NCBI RefSeq assembly: GCF_006385875.1
Contig: NZ_VFSU01000034.1
Location: 372,001 to 436,000, forward strand
Reading direction: 5' to 3'
Source: Sandaracinobacter neustonicus
GTDB lineage: Bacteria; Pseudomonadota; Alphaproteobacteria; Sphingomonadales; Sphingomonadaceae
DNA length: 64,000 nt
Program-made: the position numbers and the translations under genes
Part shown: piece after piece, positions 44,273 to 52,849 of the stretch
Layout of the letters: each line of letters begins with the position of its first letter
Position numbering within the stretch: the first letter of the stretch is position 1
Notes under the pieces: model-generated
What the model saw: only the letters and a program-made list of their open reading frames with translations
What the model was told of the DNA's origin: nothing
Databases searched by the model: none

Positions 44273-45271
44273 TCACAGCCCCACCCATGCCCCGTTTGAG
44301 CGGATCGCGGCTTCGATGAAGTGCATGCCGCGCACGCCGTCTGCGTAGGTTGGCGCGAGGCTGGGTTCGCCGCGGATGGTGCGGGCGGCGTCTGTGTAGA
44401 GGGCGGCGAACGCGTCTGTGAAACCGGCCTGCCATGCCTCGGGCGGCAAGGCGGGCAGCGGATCGGCGCTTTCGCCTACGCTCAGCAATTGCAGATCGTC
44501 GGGCGCGGCCAGCCGCCAGCGCAGGGTGGCTTTCGTGCCTGCGATCAGCAGCTCCAGCCCCTTGCCGCCGCCCGGCACCACCTGGCTCACCCACAGGCTG
44601 CCGCGCGCGCCGCCGGCAAAGCGCCACAACAGGGTCGCGTCGGTCGGCAGCGGCAGGTGAAAGCCGGACACTTCGGCGTTCAGCTCGCGCACCCGGTCGC
44701 CAGTCACGAACTCCGCCAGATGGATGCAATGCGTGCCCAGATCGCCCAGCGTGCCGCCCGGGCCGGAGCGCGCGGGGTCGGCCCGCCAGCCCTCCGCCGC
44801 GCCCGGCTTCAGCCGCCCATCCTGCGCCCAGCCGATCCGCACCAGTTGCAAATCGCCCAGCGCGCCTACCGCCAGCAGGTCGCGGGCGCGGCGCACAGCC
44901 GGATAGGCGGAATAATTATAGGTCACGACAAAGGGATTCGCGGGCGTCCAGCCCTCGATCTCCGCCAGCGTCCGCGCCAGCGGCTTGTCGCAGATCACCG
45001 CCACGCCCGCTGCATCGAAGGCGCGTGCCATCTCCATGTGCAGATGGTTCGGCGTGGCGATGGAAACGGCATCCAGCCCCGCCGTCAGCAGATCGCGCCA
45101 GTTCGCTGTCGTGGGGCAGCCCCAATCGGTGGCGGCGGCGACTTCGGGGCGGGAGGAGGGCGCGGCGGCCACCAGTTCGAACGCGCCCGTTTGCCGCGCC
45201 GCCTGCAAATGCACCGGCCCTACCTTCGCGCCGCCGCCGCCGCCCACCAGCCCCCAGCGCAGGCGGCTCAT
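44273..45271 (-). CDS. Gfo/Idh/MocA family oxidoreductase
   Basis: 332 residues. N-terminal Rossmann domain (WGLVGGGGGAKVG), ATPNHLH and the hallmark CDKPLA with the conserved Lys, then the C-terminal substrate domain with GGTLGDLGTHCIHLAEF. NAD(P)-dependent oxidoreductases of sugars, inositols or bilins belong here; substrate unknown. Last gene of the nine-gene operon, overlapping the carbonic anhydrase gene by 4 nt. Confidence 0.9.
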   Translation of the reverse strand: MSRLRWGLVGGGGGAKVGPVHLQAARQTGAFELVAAAPSSRPEVAAATDWGCPTTANWRDLLTAGLDAVSIATPNHLHMEMARAFDAAGVAVICDKPLARTLAEIEGWTPANPFVVTYNYSAYPAVRRARDLLAVGALGDLQLVRIGWAQDGRLKPGAAEGWRADPARSGPGGTLGDLGTHCIHLAEFVTGDRVRELNAEVSGFHLPLPTDATLLWRFAGGARGSLWVSQVVPGGGKGLELLIAGTKATLRWRLAAPDDLQLLSVGESADPLPALPPEAWQAGFTDAFAALYTDAARTIRGEPSLAPTYADGVRGMHFIEAAIRSNGAWVGL

Positions 45272-45786
45272 GCCAGCGATCCCGCGTGCATCTTCGCCAG
45301 CTCCACATAGCCCGCCGCACCGCGCCGGTTGCGCTCCACCTCCTCGTCAGTCAGCCGGCGGACGAATTTCGCCGGACGGCCCAGCCACAGTTCGCGTTCC
45401 TTGATCACTTTGCCGGGGCTCAGCAGCGCGCCCGCGCCCAGCATGCCGTCCGGTTCGATCACGCAGCCGTCCATCACGATTGCGCCCAGCCCCACGAAGC
45501 TGCGGTCCATCAGGGTGCAGCCGTGGATGATCGCCATATGCCCCACCAGAACATCCTCGCCGATGCTCGTCGCCGCCAGCTTGCGGGTGACATGGACGAT
45601 GGAGCCATCCTGAATATTGGATCGCGCGCCGATGCGGATGGGCATCACATCGCCGCGCACCACCACATTATACCAGATGGAGGCCCCCGGCCCCAGTTCC
45701 ACGTCCCCCACCACCTGCGCGCCGGGGGCGACCCATGCGGTGGGATCGATGCGTGGGGCTTGTCCGGCGAAGGGATGGATCGGCAT
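45268..45786 (-). CDS. Gamma-class carbonic anhydrase family protein
   Basis: 172 residues from the ATG at 45786. Left-handed beta-helix hexapeptide repeats. The three zinc-ligand histidines are present: His65 in VHVT, His83 in VGH and His88 in IHGC. Such YrdA/PaaY-like proteins may hydrate CO2 or act as thioesterases. The start overlaps the upstream GNAT stop by one base. Confidence 0.9.
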   Translation of the reverse strand: MPIHPFAGQAPRIDPTAWVAPGAQVVGDVELGPGASIWYNVVVRGDVMPIRIGARSNIQDGSIVHVTRKLAATSIGEDVLVGHMAIIHGCTLMDRSFVGLGAIVMDGCVIEPDGMLGAGALLSPGKVIKERELWLGRPAKFVRRLTDEEVERNRRGAAGYVELAKMHAGSLA

Positions 45787-46316
45787 CAGGCCTCTTTCAG
45801 ATAAACGATGTGCGGGCGGATCGGGTTGCCTTCGGGCACCAGCGGATGTTCGAAATCCATCTCGGCCGCGCGGCGCATCCCCAGCCGCTGCATCACCGCT
45901 TCGGACGGTTTGTTGGTGATGGCTGTGTAGGCGAGGATGCGCGGCAGGGCCATCGGCCCGAAGCCATGCGCCAGCGCTGCCGCGCCTGCTTCGCTGGCAT
46001 AGCCATGCCCCCACGCCTCGCGCCGGAGCCGCCAACCCACCTCCCACTGGCCGTAGATGGGCAGATGTTCATGCCCGATCTGGTTCAGCCCCGCGAAACC
46101 GAGGAACTGGCCGTCGCTCTTGCGTTCCAGCGCCCAGAAGCCCGCGCCGGTTTCGGCGATCTTGCTATTCACCCGCTCGATCACGGCATCGGCTTCGGCG
46201 CGGCTCAGCAGGGCAGGGAAATGGCGCATCACTTGCGCGTCAGCGTTCATCGCGGCCCATGGCTCGCGGTCTGAGTCGATGAAGGCGCGCAGGATCAGCC
46301 GCTCTGTCTCGATCAT
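45786..46316 (-). CDS. GNAT family N-acetyltransferase (RimJ/RimL type)
   Basis: 176 residues from the ATG at 46316, which overlaps the upstream GNAT stop by 4 nt. Opens with METERLILR-like IETERLILRAF; the acetyl-CoA loop is WGHGYASEAG and a late NKPSEAVMQRLGM completes the Acetyltransf_3 pattern. Substrate unknown. Related to, but well diverged from, the GNAT next to it. Confidence 0.88.
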   Translation of the reverse strand: MIETERLILRAFIDSDREPWAAMNADAQVMRHFPALLSRAEADAVIERVNSKIAETGAGFWALERKSDGQFLGFAGLNQIGHEHLPIYGQWEVGWRLRREAWGHGYASEAGAAALAHGFGPMALPRILAYTAITNKPSEAVMQRLGMRRAAEMDFEHPLVPEGNPIRPHIVYLKEA

Positions 46317-46867
46317 GCGCGGTCCTTTGCATGCACAAGGCTGGCGCGGGCGAAATGGCCTTCGGCCACATCGGGATAGTCGAAATCCCATTCCGGCAGA
46401 TGCACCATGCCCAGCCGCCGCATCAGGCCCCAGCTGGGCTCGTTGCTGTGGGCGGTGATGGCGATCACGCGGGGGCTGAGCGACAGCCCCCAATCCAGCA
46501 CGGCGGTCGCGGCTTCGCGGGCATAGCCCTGCCCCCAGCAATCCTGCCGGAACAGCCAGCCGATCTCGATATCGTCGGCGCGCGCATGCGGCAGTACTTC
46601 GGCGGCCAAGGTGATGGGTTTCAGCCCGCAATTGCCGATCACCGCGCCGTCCGCACGGCGCACCACCGCCTTGAAGGCATAGCCCAGTTCGCGGTCGAAG
46701 CGCTGCATCCGCTCCAGCCGCTCGGCGCTGTCGTCCAGCAGCTCCGCCTTGCCGAAATGGCGCATCAGCACCGGGTCGGTCGCATAGCTGGAAAGGGTCG
46801 GCAGGTCGGCGTCCGTCCACGGCCTCAGGATCAGCCGCTCCGTTTCCAGCACCCGCCCTTCACTCAT
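46313..46867 (-). CDS. GNAT family N-acetyltransferase (RimJ/RimL type)
   Basis: 184 residues. LETERLILRPWTDADL at the start, acetyl-CoA loop WGQGYAREA, and SNEPSWGLMRRLGM near the end mark the same subfamily as the following gene. Overlaps argC by 4 nt. Two adjacent GNATs in an operon with argC (acetylated arginine intermediates) is suggestive, but both look like protein or small-molecule acetylases rather than ArgA or ArgJ. Confidence 0.88.
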   Translation of the reverse strand: MSEGRVLETERLILRPWTDADLPTLSSYATDPVLMRHFGKAELLDDSAERLERMQRFDRELGYAFKAVVRRADGAVIGNCGLKPITLAAEVLPHARADDIEIGWLFRQDCWGQGYAREAATAVLDWGLSLSPRVIAITAHSNEPSWGLMRRLGMVHLPEWDFDYPDVAEGHFARASLVHAKDRA

Positions 46868-47910
46868 GGGAACAGGGGCGCTGCTTCCAGCCCCATGGTT
46901 TCGGGCAGACCGAACATCAGGTTCATATTCTGGATCGCCTGCCCGGACGAGCCTTTCACCAGATTGTCAATGGCGGCGATCAGGATGGCGCGGCCCGGCA
47001 CCCTGTCGGCAAAGACGTTCAGCACCATATGGTTCGATCCGCGCACCATGCGGGTGGCGGGCACCTGCCCTTCGGGCAGCAGATGGATGAAGGGTTCCTC
47101 TGCGTAACGCGCCTCGTAGCAGGCTCGCAGGTCCGCCAGCGTCTTGCCGTCCGCCAGTTCCACGATGATGGTTTCCAGCTCGCCCCGGTTCATCGGCAGC
47201 AGGTGCGGCGTGAAGCTGATGGCCACGGGCTTGCCGAACGCGCGCGACAGCTCCTGCTCCATTTCCGGCATGTGGCGGTGCGCGCCGACTGCATAAGGTG
47301 CGGCGGCTTCGGAAATTTCCACGAACAGATTCTGTTCCTTCAGGCCCCGGCCCGCGCCGGACACGCCCGTCAGCGCGTTGATCGTGATGTTCCTGTCGCG
47401 GATCAGCCCGGCTTCCGCCACCGGCAGCAGCGTCAGCAGCGCCGCCGTGGGGAAGCAGCCGGGGCAGGCCACCAGCCGGGCATCGGCCAGCCTTGGCCGC
47501 GCCATTTCCGTCAGGCCGTAAACGGCGCTTTCCAGCAGATGCGGCGCAGGGTGCGTCACGCCATACCATTCGCCATAGGTTTCCGTGTCGTTCAGGCGGA
47601 AATCAGCCGACAGGTCGATGATGCGGATGCGCTCGTCCAGCGTGCTCAGCAGTTCGGCCGACGCCGCGTGCGGCAGGCAGCCGAACACGGCGTCCACCTG
47701 CCCCCAGTCGATGGCGTCGGCGCGGACGAGGCGCGGCAGGCTGCGATAGGGCGCAAAATGCGGCCAGATATCGGCCATGGCCTGCCCGGCCTTCTGGTTC
47801 GCGGCCAGCGCCACGATCTCCATCGCCGGGTGGGTGATGGCAAGGCGCACCAGATCAGCGCCCGTGTAACCGGAGGCTCCGAGGACGGCGATGCGGATTT
47901 TGCTGCTCAT
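46864..47910 (-). CDS. argC: N-acetyl-gamma-glutamyl-phosphate reductase
   Basis: Third step of arginine synthesis: NADPH reduction of N-acetylglutamyl phosphate to the semialdehyde. 348 residues. NADP motif GASGYTGADL (residues 11-20), catalytic Cys152 in CPGCFPTA, and the GVSGAGRG and HRHMPEMEQE blocks. Other arg genes are not in the window. It lies 9 nt downstream of the membrane spermidine-synthase-like gene. Confidence 0.95.
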   Translation of the reverse strand: MSSKIRIAVLGASGYTGADLVRLAITHPAMEIVALAANQKAGQAMADIWPHFAPYRSLPRLVRADAIDWGQVDAVFGCLPHAASAELLSTLDERIRIIDLSADFRLNDTETYGEWYGVTHPAPHLLESAVYGLTEMARPRLADARLVACPGCFPTAALLTLLPVAEAGLIRDRNITINALTGVSGAGRGLKEQNLFVEISEAAAPYAVGAHRHMPEMEQELSRAFGKPVAISFTPHLLPMNRGELETIIVELADGKTLADLRACYEARYAEEPFIHLLPEGQVPATRMVRGSNHMVLNVFADRVPGRAILIAAIDNLVKGSSGQAIQNMNLMFGLPETMGLEAAPLFP

Positions 47911-47919
47911 GCCGCCTCC

Positions 47920-50202
47920 CTACTCGTCCTTCCAGAACGGCTTCAAGACCGGAAGCACCGAGGCGAAGCCGTCCGTCCATGCCGGAACCGCCTTGTCGTG
48001 GCGCAGGGGGAGCCATTCCTCGCTGTGGCCGGTGGCTTCGGTGAAGCGGGTCATGCTGGCTTCGTCCGCCGTCAGCGCGATCCAGATGGAGGGGTTGTAG
48101 CTGTAATCGGCGCGATCCTGCAGGCTGGGCATATACAGCCGCACGCGCGCGGCCATGCCCAGTTCTTTCGCGATTGCCGCCACCACCGGCTCCAGATCGA
48201 GGAAGCGGTTGGAGACATGCACCATCAGCACCCCGCCCGGCGACAGCGTGTGGCGATAGCTTTCGAACGCCTCCCGCGTGAGCAGGTGCAGCGGGATCGC
48301 ATCTGAAGAGAAAGCGTCCACCGCCAGCAGGTCGAAGCGGGCGGCGGGTTCTTCCGCCAGCTTCAGCCGGGCATCCCCCACCACGATCCGCGCATGCGGC
48401 TGGCACTGGCTGACATAGCTGAAAATGCGCGGGTCCGTCGCCAGTTCCACCATCAGCGGGTCGATTTCGAAGAAGGTCCAGTCCTCGCCGGTTTCCGCAT
48501 AACAGGCGAGGCTGCCGCTGCCCAGGCCGACCACGCCGATACGCGCGCCTTCGCCATACAACAGAGGGGCAGACTGCATGGCGAGGCCGATTCCGCTTGT
48601 GGGCGCGTAATAGGTGAGCGGCATGCGCGATTTCGCCGGTTCCAGCGATTGCGCGCCGTGCATGGTGGTGCCGTGCAGCAGGCGGCGCGTCTGTGTGCTC
48701 TGGCTGTTCTGCACGGTGTAGATGCCGAAGAAGCTGCGCTGCCGGGCGTGATCGATGGTGGAGATATCGATCTGCTGCCAGCCGCCCAGCGCCAGCATCA
48801 GGTTCAGCAAAATCCAGCTGAACATCAGCGGGCGGCCGATGGAGATCGCCGCGAGCAGCCCCATCAGGCCAATGGCGGCGATTTGCAGCGGCGGCGTATC
48901 CACCGCCATGAAGGCGATGCCCAGCCACCAGCCCAGCGCCAGCACCAGCGGTGGCGTCAGGATGCGCAGCAGCCGCCCCAGCCGGTTGCCGCGCCACAGA
49001 TTGCCGATCCGGCGCGTGAGCGGCTTCGCGGGCACCAGCAGCGCGGCGGCCAGCAGCAGGATCGGATGTTCATACACCCAATCGAAAATTCTGGGCGCGA
49101 TCAGCGCCGGGAACAGCCCGCCCAGCACACCGCCCACCGACATCCACAGATAGAATTCCGTCAGCCGGTCCGCCGCGGGCCGGTCATTCGCCAGCGTGCC
49201 GTGCAGCGCAATCGCCACCACCAGCAACAGCAGGATGGAGGCAAGGCCATAAACCGAAGCCGATTGCGACACGGTCAGCAGCCCGGCCCCGCCGAATACC
49301 AGTAGCGCGATGGGCGCGATCCACACCGCGATCCGCGTGGCGAGCGGCCCGGCCGAGGAAAACACGAGGATGAAGCTGATCAGATAGGCCGCCAGCGGCA
49401 GCACCCACAGCAGCGGCATCGCCATGATATCGGTGGTGATGTGCGTAGTGGTGGAAAGCATCAGCCCCGACGGCACCGCCGCCAGCAGCACCCAGTGCAG
49501 CCGACGTTTCCATGTGACGGGGCGTCGGCCCTCAGCCGTGGCGCTGTCTGCCGCAGTCGCGGGCGGGCGCACGCCTGACTTCAGGATGGCGAACGCGCCC
49601 AGCGCCACCAGCGCCATCAGCGCGAGATAGCCGATGGTCCAGAACATCTGCTGGAAGGGCAGGGCGGTGAACGGCTCCAGCAGGAACGGATAGGCCAGCA
49701 GCCCCAGCAGCGATCCGGCGTTGGAGGCTGCATAGAGGAAGAAGGGGCTGGCGGCCGCCGGATCCGGCGAGCGGGCGAACCAGGCCTGCATCAGCGGGGC
49801 CTGCGCAGAGACGGCGAGGAACAGCGGCCCGATGGAGAGCGCCAGCAGTTGCAGCAGCCACAGCGCGGCGGCGTCACCGGTGTCCGCCCCGCCCAGCGCG
49901 CGGATGCCGATCGGCAGCCACAGCGCGGCGACGGCGAACAGTGCCAGATGGATGGCGGCCTGCGCCTTGAACGGCAGCCGCTGCAAGGCGTGGGCATAGG
50001 CATAGCCCAGCAGCAGCACCGCCTGATAGAAGAGCATTGCCGTGTTCCACACGCTGGGCGAACCGCCCAGCACCGGCAGCACGAGGCGGGCGAACAGCGG
50101 CTGGATCAGGAACAGCAGGAAGCTGCCGACGAACACAATCGCAATGAACAGGGAGCGCAGCGGGAAATCCGCGCGCGTGCCGGGGGCCGTGGCGATCGCC
50201 AT
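47920..50202 (-). CDS. Membrane protein with C-terminal spermidine synthase-like domain
   Basis: 760 residues. The N-terminal two thirds has about a dozen hydrophobic helices (MFS-like, residues about 20-490). The C-terminal third is a Rossmann methyltransferase-like domain of the spermidine synthase type, with GVVGLGSGSLACYA, FFEIDPLMVELA, and LLAVDAFSSDAIPLHLLT. This fused design is widespread in bacteria, and whether it makes polyamines is not established. Immediately follows ogt with no spacer. Confidence 0.85.
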   Translation of the reverse strand: MAIATAPGTRADFPLRSLFIAIVFVGSFLLFLIQPLFARLVLPVLGGSPSVWNTAMLFYQAVLLLGYAYAHALQRLPFKAQAAIHLALFAVAALWLPIGIRALGGADTGDAAALWLLQLLALSIGPLFLAVSAQAPLMQAWFARSPDPAAASPFFLYAASNAGSLLGLLAYPFLLEPFTALPFQQMFWTIGYLALMALVALGAFAILKSGVRPPATAADSATAEGRRPVTWKRRLHWVLLAAVPSGLMLSTTTHITTDIMAMPLLWVLPLAAYLISFILVFSSAGPLATRIAVWIAPIALLVFGGAGLLTVSQSASVYGLASILLLLVVAIALHGTLANDRPAADRLTEFYLWMSVGGVLGGLFPALIAPRIFDWVYEHPILLLAAALLVPAKPLTRRIGNLWRGNRLGRLLRILTPPLVLALGWWLGIAFMAVDTPPLQIAAIGLMGLLAAISIGRPLMFSWILLNLMLALGGWQQIDISTIDHARQRSFFGIYTVQNSQSTQTRRLLHGTTMHGAQSLEPAKSRMPLTYYAPTSGIGLAMQSAPLLYGEGARIGVVGLGSGSLACYAETGEDWTFFEIDPLMVELATDPRIFSYVSQCQPHARIVVGDARLKLAEEPAARFDLLAVDAFSSDAIPLHLLTREAFESYRHTLSPGGVLMVHVSNRFLDLEPVVAAIAKELGMAARVRLYMPSLQDRADYSYNPSIWIALTADEASMTRFTEATGHSEEWLPLRHDKAVPAWTDGFASVLPVLKPFWKDE

Positions 50203-50742
50203 TCAGAACAAACTCCCCTGTGACGCCCCCCATCCCTCATGGGCGAGCAGCCACGCCTTTTGTTGCAGCCCGCCCGCATAGCCGGTGAGGCTTCCATCCG
50301 CCCCGATAACACGGTGGCAGGGAACGACAATGGCCAAAGGATTGCGGCCGTTCGCGGTGCCCACCGCGCGGGCATTTGGGCCTGCCCCGGAGGCCGCGCC
50401 GCCCAGTGCGCGGGCGATATCGCCATAGGTGCGCGTTTCGCCGGGCGGGATGCGGCGCAGTTCCGCCCAGACGGCGCGTTCGAACTTGCTGCCCACCTGC
50501 CCGGTTTGTAGCGATTCGAGCGCGCGCAATTCCCCGCCGAAGTATCGGCCGAAGGCGTCGGCCAGATGTGGCGGCAGTGGCGCTTCACCTTCTGTCAGCG
50601 GGCCGATGCCGTATCGCGCAAGGCTGGTTTCCACCCGGCGCGGGTCGTGGCGGAATTCGGCGGCCCACAGCGTGCCGCGCACATCATGCACCAGCGCCAT
50701 CGGCCCCGCCGGGGTGTCCAGCACCGACAGCGCGAATGTCAT
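50203..50742 (-). CDS. ogt: Methylated-DNA--protein-cysteine methyltransferase
   Basis: Repairs O6-alkylguanine by moving the alkyl group to its own Cys (suicide enzyme). 179 residues with the active-site motif VVPCHRVIG (Cys142) and the helix-turn-helix region IPPGETRTYGDIAR. Stand-alone Ogt-type, without an Ada regulatory domain. Two nt downstream of rimO. Confidence 0.93.
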   Translation of the reverse strand: MTFALSVLDTPAGPMALVHDVRGTLWAAEFRHDPRRVETSLARYGIGPLTEGEAPLPPHLADAFGRYFGGELRALESLQTGQVGSKFERAVWAELRRIPPGETRTYGDIARALGGAASGAGPNARAVGTANGRNPLAIVVPCHRVIGADGSLTGYAGGLQQKAWLLAHEGWGASQGSLF

Positions 50743-50744
50743 GG

Positions 50745-52070
50745 TCAGGCGGGCACGCCGAACAGGTCGAACTCGTCGGCGTCCTCGATCAGCACGGGGA
50801 TGATGTCTCCGGGCTTCGCATTCGGCGCGTCGCGCAGCAGCACGCGGCCGTCGATCTCCGGCGCGTCGGCCGTGCTGCGGCCGGTCGCGCCTTCGCCGTC
50901 GGCCTCGTCGATGATCACCGCCAGCGTGCGGCCCACCTTGGCCTCCAGCTTCCGCGCGGAGATTTCGGCGGCCTTCGCCATGAAGCGGTCCCGCCGCTCC
51001 TCGCGCACCTCCAGCGGCACGGCCCCGGGCAGATCATTGGCGACCGCGCCCTCTACCGGCTCATAGGCGAAGCAGCCCACCCGATCGAGTTGCGCTTCAT
51101 CCAGCCAATCCAGCAGATATTGGAAATCCGCCTCCGTCTCTCCGGGGAAACCGGCGATGAAGGTGGAGCGGATGGCGATATCGGGCACCGCCTGCCGCCA
51201 GTTGCGGATGCGTTCCAGCACCAGCCCCTCATTCCCCGGCCGCCGCATCGCCTTCAGCACGCGCGGCGAGGCATGTTGGAAGGGAATGTCCAGATAGGGC
51301 AGGATCAGCCCGTCGGCCATCAGTGGGATCAGTTCATCGACGCTGGCATAGGGATAGATATAGTGCATCCGCACCCACGCCCCGAGCGAGCCGAGGTCAC
51401 GCGCCAGATCGGTGATGTGGGCGCGCTGTTCCGCTTTCCCGTAACGCGCATGGCGCAGATCGCGGCCATAGGCCGAGGTGTCCTGCGAGATGACCAGCAG
51501 TTCCTTCGTCCCCGCCGCCACCAGCTTCTCCGCCTCGCGCAGGATCGCGTCCGGGCGGCGTGACACCAGATCGCCGCGGATGGAGGGAATGATGCAGAAG
51601 CTGCACCGATGGTTGCAGCCTTCGGAAATCTTCAGATAGCTGTAGTGCTTCGGCGTCAGCTTCAGCCCTGCATCCGGGATCAGATCGATGAAGGGCTGCG
51701 GCGGCATCGGCGCGGCTTCCTTCACTGCGCCCACCACCTGCTCATATTGCTGCGGCCCCGTCACCGCCAGCACCTGCGGGAACCGTTCGCGGATCGTCTC
51801 CGCCTCGTTCACCATGCAGCCCGTCACCACCACCCGGCCGTTTTCGGCCATCGCCTCGCCGATGGCTTCAAGGCTTTCGGCCTTGGCGCTGTCGAGGAAA
51901 CCGCAAGTGTTCACGATCACCACATCGGCCCCGGCATAATCGCCGGACAGCTGATAGCCTTCCGACCTCAGCGACGTGAGAATCCGCTCGCTGTCCACCA
52001 GCGCCTTCGGGCAGCCGAGCGAGACCATGCCGACCTTTTTCGGCGGCAGCAGGACGGTGGGGTCGCTCAA
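50745..52070 (-). CDS. rimO: Ribosomal protein S12 methylthiotransferase
   Basis: Radical SAM enzyme that methylthiolates an Asp of ribosomal protein S12. 441 residues: N-terminal UPF0004 domain with Cys at [16 protein letters not shown] and VTGCM (second Fe-S cluster), radical SAM motif GCNHRCSFC, and a C-terminal TRAM domain (GRVLLRD). Overlaps folE by 4 nt. Confidence 0.95.
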   Translation of the reverse strand: MSDPTVLLPPKKVGMVSLGCPKALVDSERILTSLRSEGYQLSGDYAGADVVIVNTCGFLDSAKAESLEAIGEAMAENGRVVVTGCMVNEAETIRERFPQVLAVTGPQQYEQVVGAVKEAAPMPPQPFIDLIPDAGLKLTPKHYSYLKISEGCNHRCSFCIIPSIRGDLVSRRPDAILREAEKLVAAGTKELLVISQDTSAYGRDLRHARYGKAEQRAHITDLARDLGSLGAWVRMHYIYPYASVDELIPLMADGLILPYLDIPFQHASPRVLKAMRRPGNEGLVLERIRNWRQAVPDIAIRSTFIAGFPGETEADFQYLLDWLDEAQLDRVGCFAYEPVEGAVANDLPGAVPLEVREERRDRFMAKAAEISARKLEAKVGRTLAVIIDEADGEGATGRSTADAPEIDGRVLLRDAPNAKPGDIIPVLIEDADEFDLFGVPA

Positions 52071-52720
52071 CGGGAGCCTGCGCCCATCAGCGCCAGCACT
52101 TCCTTGCGGCTGCGCTCATCCTCGCGGAACACGCCCATCATGCGGCTGGTCGTCATGGTGGCGCCCGTCGTCATCACCCCGCGCGCAGACATGCAGGCGT
52201 GGCTCGCCTCCACCACCACGGCGACGCCGCGCGGGTTCAGCACCTCCTGAATGGCGTCGGCGATTTCCGCCGTCAGCCGTTCCTGCACCTGCAACCGCCG
52301 GGCAAAGCCCAGCGCCACGCGGGCCAGCTTGGAAAGCCCTACCACCCGGTCCGTCGGCAGATAGGCGATGTGCACCTTGCCGATGATCGGGGCCATATGA
52401 TGTTCGCAGTGGGAGTGGAACGGGATGTCGCGCAGCAACACGATCTCGTCATAGCCGCCGACTTCGCGGAAGGTGCGCAGCAGATGCTCGCGCGGGTCTT
52501 CGCCATAGCCGCGGAAATATTCCTTGTAGGCGCGCGCCACTCGGCCCGGCGTATCCAGCAGCCCTTCGCGCGTGGGATCGTCCCCGGCCCATGTGATCAG
52601 CGTGCGCACGGCGTCCAGCACGGTGTCGGGAATCGCAGCGTCCCGGTCCGCCACGGGCGGGTCATCCTGTTGCATCTGGTAATCGGCCATCATCATCCCC
52701 GGGGAAAGTTTCCCCGCCAT
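52067..52720 (-). CDS. folE: GTP cyclohydrolase I
   Basis: Converts GTP to dihydroneopterin triphosphate, the first step of folate synthesis. 217 residues. Zinc-site residues appear in HSHCEHHM (Cys and His) and HACMSARG (Cys). Core [20 protein letters not shown] is conserved. First gene of the nine-gene minus operon; the start could lie at an internal Met (MMADYQ or MQQDD) since the N-terminus is poorly conserved. Confidence 0.95.
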   Translation of the reverse strand: MAGKLSPGMMMADYQMQQDDPPVADRDAAIPDTVLDAVRTLITWAGDDPTREGLLDTPGRVARAYKEYFRGYGEDPREHLLRTFREVGGYDEIVLLRDIPFHSHCEHHMAPIIGKVHIAYLPTDRVVGLSKLARVALGFARRLQVQERLTAEIADAIQEVLNPRGVAVVVEASHACMSARGVMTTGATMTTSRMMGVFREDERSRKEVLALMGAGSR

Positions 52721-52849
52721 GTAGGAAGCCGAAGGGCTTCAGGCAATCCGCCGGGCGCGGGCGTGACAACGGGCGCGCGGCCACCTAGGCTGCGAGGAGA
52801 GAGCAAATGCTGCTGTTGTTCATGCGTAACGGGGTGGGCAGGGATACCA

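Noticed and set aside
45786-46867. Two GNAT genes as one split gene
   Set aside because: Each has a complete acetyl-CoA motif, its own start and full length, so they are separate genes.
52199-52849. Upstream extension of the TIR protein frame
   Set aside because: Runs antisense to folE, and TIR homology begins only after 52890, so a fusion is not supported.
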